From positions 1 through 18,559 of the forward strand of contig DATKXU010000046.1 of the NCBI GenBank assembly GCA_035528905.1: 18,559 bases of DNA, given 5' to 3'. Shown here piece by piece: positions 16,141 through 18,559 of this stretch. Every line of letters starts with the position of its first letter. Position 1 is the stretch's first letter. A model generated the notes under the pieces. The model was not told where the DNA came from, did no database searches, and worked only from the letters and a program-made list of their open reading frames with translations. The stretch comes from DATKXU01 sp035528905. Its GTDB lineage: Bacteria; Armatimonadota; UBA5829; DTJY01. Position numbers and translations under genes: made by a program.

Positions 16141-16176
16141 AGGGCGCGAGATAATTATCGGCGAAGGAGCTGTTTC

Positions 16177-17406
16177 ATGCCTAAGATATATATTGTGGAT
16201 GTCACCAATAGGGACGGTGTGCAGACGTCGAGAATCGGAGCGGCAAAGCTCCAGAAGACGCTGCTCAACGTCTTCCTGAACGAGATGGGTATCTTCCAGA
16301 GCGAGTTCGGCTTCCCCTTTGTTCGGCACGAGGCGAACTATCTGAACACGAATCTCGACCTTTGGGACAAAGGCGTCTTGAAGCCCATGAGGCTGTCCGG
16401 TTGGTGCCGGGCTATTCCGCAGGATGTTGAGCTGAGCTTCAAGTATACCAACGTGAAGCTTATAAACCTTTCCATCTCGACTTCCGACCAGATGATCACT
16501 CACAAGTTCCAGGGAAAGCTGGACCGGGACAGCATCATATCCGGGATGAAAGAGGCTGCCCAGGCTGCCAGGGAGCACGGTGTGGAAGCAGTCGGCGTGA
16601 ACGCTGAAGATGCTTCACGCACCGACATGGATTACCTGATCCGGTTTGCACAGGCTGCGAAGGATGCGGGCGCGGACAGCGTGCGTTACTGCGACACCCT
16701 GGGCTACGATGACCCGAAAACCATCTACAAGAGGATCAACCAACTGGCGAAGGAGGTCGGGATCCCGATAGAGGTCCACTGCCACAACGATCTCGGTATG
16801 GCGGTGGCAAGCTCCGTCGAGGGCGCAAAGGGCGCCATTGACGCGGGAGTGGATGCCTACATCAACACTTGCATCAATGGGGTAGGGGAGCGCGCCGGGA
16901 ACGCCGACCTGGTCTCGTGCATCCTGGCTCTGAAACACTCCAGCGGCTTCAAGGATCTGAATCTGCTCGACGAGCGTGTAGACCTCAGCAAGGCTTGGAG
17001 GCTGGCGAAGTATGCTTCCCATGTCTTTGATATCCCGATTCCGCTCAACCAGCCAGGCGTGGGGGCAAACGCATTTGCCCACGAATCCGGCATCCACGCG
17101 GACGGCGCACTGAAAGATAGGAAGAATTACGAGCTGTACGACTATGAGGACCTCGGCAGGGGCGAGCCGGAAGCCGTCCAGACAGGCCGCATAATTACTA
17201 CAGGCGCATACGGCGGCGTCAAGGGCTTTCTGAAGGTCTATGCAGACTTGGGCATTCACTTTGAGAGTCCCGAACAGGCCCAGAGGATATTGGAACTCGT
17301 CCAGTACGCCGACCTGCACACAGCCAAACCCCTGCACGAGGCCGAGCTGCGCTTCATCGCGGCGTTCCCCGAGGAGTGCGCCAAAATAATGGCCGTCCAA
17401 CCGTGA
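16177..17406 (+). CDS. Homocitrate synthase / 2-isopropylmalate synthase family protein
   Basis: DRE-TIM metallolyase that condenses acetyl-CoA with a 2-oxoacid, 409 residues. The ATG at 16177 has AAGGAG 7 nt upstream and sits just after a strong promoter; the open frame upstream is only promoter sequence. The N-terminal signature is DVTNRDGVQTS (Arg12, Asp13). Metal-binding HCHNDLG has His201 and His203, NGVGERAGNADL follows (Asn234), and HESGIHADGALKDR comes after it. The usual GEQ of the first motif is GVQ. The length fits homocitrate synthases (about 380-410) and lacks the C-terminal leucine-binding domain of LeuA, so lysine or cofactor homocitrate synthesis is somewhat more likely than leucine synthesis. 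Substrate choice cannot be settled from this sequence alone. It stands alone, with no other biosynthetic gene in view; an insertion sequence begins 91 nt after its stop. Confidence 0.85.
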   Translation: MPKIYIVDVTNRDGVQTSRIGAAKLQKTLLNVFLNEMGIFQSEFGFPFVRHEANYLNTNLDLWDKGVLKPMRLSGWCRAIPQDVELSFKYTNVKLINLSISTSDQMITHKFQGKLDRDSIISGMKEAAQAAREHGVEAVGVNAEDASRTDMDYLIRFAQAAKDAGADSVRYCDTLGYDDPKTIYKRINQLAKEVGIPIEVHCHNDLGMAVASSVEGAKGAIDAGVDAYINTCINGVGERAGNADLVSCILALKHSSGFKDLNLLDERVDLSKAWRLAKYASHVFDIPIPLNQPGVGANAFAHESGIHADGALKDRKNYELYDYEDLGRGEPEAVQTGRIITTGAYGGVKGFLKVYADLGIHFESPEQAQRILELVQYADLHTAKPLHEAELRFIAAFPEECAKIMAVQP

Positions 17407-17497
17407 TTTGATTGCGAGATACTTCGTCGAGGAAGACTTCAGACCTTGGACGATACACCTTAGCCTCAGCACCGGACGGCTTCTGCTAAAGTCTAAC

Positions 17498-17525
17498 TGT
17501 CGAGTTTCATGACATTATGAACGGT
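17498..17525 (+). repeat. Left terminal inverted repeat of the IS
   Basis: Begins TGTCGAGTTTCATGACATT; pairs with 18532-18559 at 23 of 28 positions. Confidence 0.88.
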
Positions 17526-17544
17526 GAGTTGAGAAAGAGGAGGT

Positions 17545-17598
17545 GCATGCGGTAGTCTCTTTGGTGACCAAACCAAAGAAAGAGGACTACACGCATGC
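17545..17598 (+). promoter_or_regulatory. Hairpin sequestering the transposase start codon
   Basis: In the mRNA, GCATGCG (17545-17551) pairs with CGCATGC (17592-17598), GTAGTC (17552-17557) with GACTAC (17585-17590), and CTTTGGT (17559-17565) with ACCAAAG (17572-17578). That is 20 base pairs with one bulge and one asymmetric internal loop. The start ATG (17595-17597) is fully paired, and the Shine-Dalgarno AGAGGA (17581-17586) is partly paired. Such structures limit transposase translation from read-through transcripts in some other IS families. Confidence 0.75.
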
Positions 17599-18557
17599 AG
17601 ATCCATTCTAACGCAACCACCAGTATCAGGCAAAGGATTTTGATTCGAAACAGCTCTATGAGCTGTCGTTCTTTGGCAACCAGGTTTGGAGTATCGCCTG
17701 CAACGGTGCATCGCTGGAAGCACAGAGACGATCCTGTAGATCGAAGCTGCGAGCCCGAGAGGAAGAGATATGCGCTTCTCCCACAGGAGGAGCGGCTCGT
17801 CCTGTTCATGCGCGGGCTCGGCTTATCCATCGATGACATCCTGGATGCGCTTGAGTCGGTGCTGCCTGGTCTTGGCCGCAGCAATCTTTACCGGCTCTTG
17901 GTGCGTCGGGGGATGAATAGGCTGCCCAGGCGGGAGAGGGAGAATGGTGGCAGGTTTGGGGAGTACGCTCCCGGATACCTGCACATCGACTTCTTCTTCC
18001 TGCCCAGGGTAGATGCCAGGAAGCGTTACTGCTTTGTAGCAGTAGACCGCGCCACGAGGCTCGTGTATCTTCGGGTCTACGAGCGACAGACAAAGCATGT
18101 GACGGCGGACTTCCTGGCTCGATGCCTTCGGTTCTACCCCTTTCGGATAAGGACGGTGCTCACCGACAACTCCCGGTCGTTCACTCATGCATGCTTCAAG
18201 AATGCGCGGGGCAGCCGGGTGCTTACGATCCATCCCTTCGAAGAGCTTTGCAGAAGGGAGGTTATCGACTACCGGCGGATCAAGCCCCGTACACCGAGAA
18301 CAAACGGCCTGGTGGAGCGAGTGATCGGCCTCATCCGCGCTGACACGACAAACCGGAACAGATATCCTGGCGCAAGGCAGATGGTAGAAGCTCTCCAGAG
18401 CTGGTTTATCTACTACAACTTCTACCGAAAGCACCGAAGAATCGGCAGGATCACCCCTTACGCCAAGGTCTGCCAGTACTACCAGGCACAACCAAACCTG
18501 TTTATCAAAGAGCCTACCCACTTGCTGAACTACTGTTCACAATGTGGTGAAACTTGA
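17595..18557 (+). CDS. IS481-family transposase
   Basis: DDE transposase of 320 residues that would cut and join the ends of its own element. ATG 17595 has AGAGGA 8 nt upstream. Residues about 20-45 form a helix-turn-helix (SCRSLATRFGVSPATVHRWK), followed by a second helical region. The catalytic core from about 120 has Asp132 (YLHIDFFFLP), Asp191 (VLTDNSRSF) and Glu241 (TNGLVERVIG). The 50-residue spacing between the second Asp and Glu is wider than the classic D35E but agrees with the IS481 subgroup that has an HPF.. LC.. segment between them (here HPFEELCRREVIDY). No frameshift or internal stop is present, so it looks functional. Its 5' end is folded into a hairpin that hides the start codon. 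It is unrelated in detail to the decayed transposase at 2742-3428. Confidence 0.92.
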   Translation: MQIHSNATTSIRQRILIRNSSMSCRSLATRFGVSPATVHRWKHRDDPVDRSCEPERKRYALLPQEERLVLFMRGLGLSIDDILDALESVLPGLGRSNLYRLLVRRGMNRLPRRERENGGRFGEYAPGYLHIDFFFLPRVDARKRYCFVAVDRATRLVYLRVYERQTKHVTADFLARCLRFYPFRIRTVLTDNSRSFTHACFKNARGSRVLTIHPFEELCRREVIDYRRIKPRTPRTNGLVERVIGLIRADTTNRNRYPGARQMVEALQSWFIYYNFYRKHRRIGRITPYAKVCQYYQAQPNLFIKEPTHLLNYCSQCGET

Positions 18558-18559
18558 CA
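18532..18559 (-). repeat. Right terminal inverted repeat of the IS
   Basis: The reverse complement begins TGTCAAGTTTCACCACATT. It ends exactly at the window edge and contains the transposase stop codon. Confidence 0.88.

Larger units (their letters stand above)
17498..18559 (+). mobile_element. IS481-family insertion sequence, apparently complete
   Basis: A 1062-bp element bounded by imperfect inverted repeats. Left is 17498-17525, beginning TGTCGAGTTTCA. Right is 18532-18559, whose reverse complement begins TGTCAAGTTTCA. 23 of the first 28 positions agree, including ACATT and TGAAC further in. One transposase gene fills the interior, and its stop codon lies inside the right repeat. The right repeat ends on the final base of the window, so a target-site duplication cannot be checked. 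Confidence 0.88.

Noticed and set aside
16111..16176. 22-residue N-terminal extension of the homocitrate synthase-like protein
   Set aside because: The TTG is the -35 hexamer TTGACA; the real ATG at 16177 follows an AAGGAG.
1..18559. tRNA, rRNA and CRISPR arrays
   Set aside because: No cloverleaf-like, rRNA-like or regularly spaced repeat sequences were noticed in either strand.

Overview
The window is GC-rich bacterial chromosome from an organism I cannot name. The domain mix (a peptidase-like/FtsX fusion, an OPT-like carrier, a PqqD-like protein, short secreted Pro-rich proteins, heptamer intergenic repeats) reminds me of under-sampled phyla such as Armatimonadota, Planctomycetota or Chloroflexota. 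That is a weak inference. Three clear sigma70-type promoters (before gyrA, before the fusion gene, before the homocitrate synthase-like gene) and mostly Shine-Dalgarno-led starts point to ordinary bacterial expression.

Left part (1-3580). A 3'-incomplete gyrA lies on the minus strand, with a perfect-consensus promoter and an unusual quinolone-pocket sequence. A small secreted Pro-rich protein gene diverges from it. That gene runs into a decayed, internally deleted transposase of the integrase-core type, also on the minus strand.

Central part (3583-15990), all on the plus strand. First come two secreted M16 peptidase paralogues with complementary halves of an active site: one has HxxEH, the other the R/Y pair. 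After a short heptamer-repeat spacer and a strong promoter comes a 1529-residue protein. It joins a lipoprotein-type signal, a PA/M28-like aminopeptidase ectodomain that has lost its metal ligands, and an FtsX/MacB-type permease. It is followed by an OPT-like 13-TM carrier, an unknown protein with an internal duplication, a PqqD-like (RRE-fold) protein, a minimal FtsX permease and a LolD/MacB-type ATPase. The last group is tightly packed or overlapping (13210-15159). My reading is that the fusion protein and the minimal permease may form one heteromeric ABC complex with the ATPase. The M16 pair and the OPT-like carrier would then deal with peptides. This combination is the most interesting thing in the window, and its function is not known to me.

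Right part (15991-18559). A homocitrate synthase/isopropylmalate synthase-family gene has its own promoter. It is followed by an apparently intact IS481-family element whose right inverted repeat ends on the last base of the window. The transposase start codon is buried in a 20-bp hairpin.
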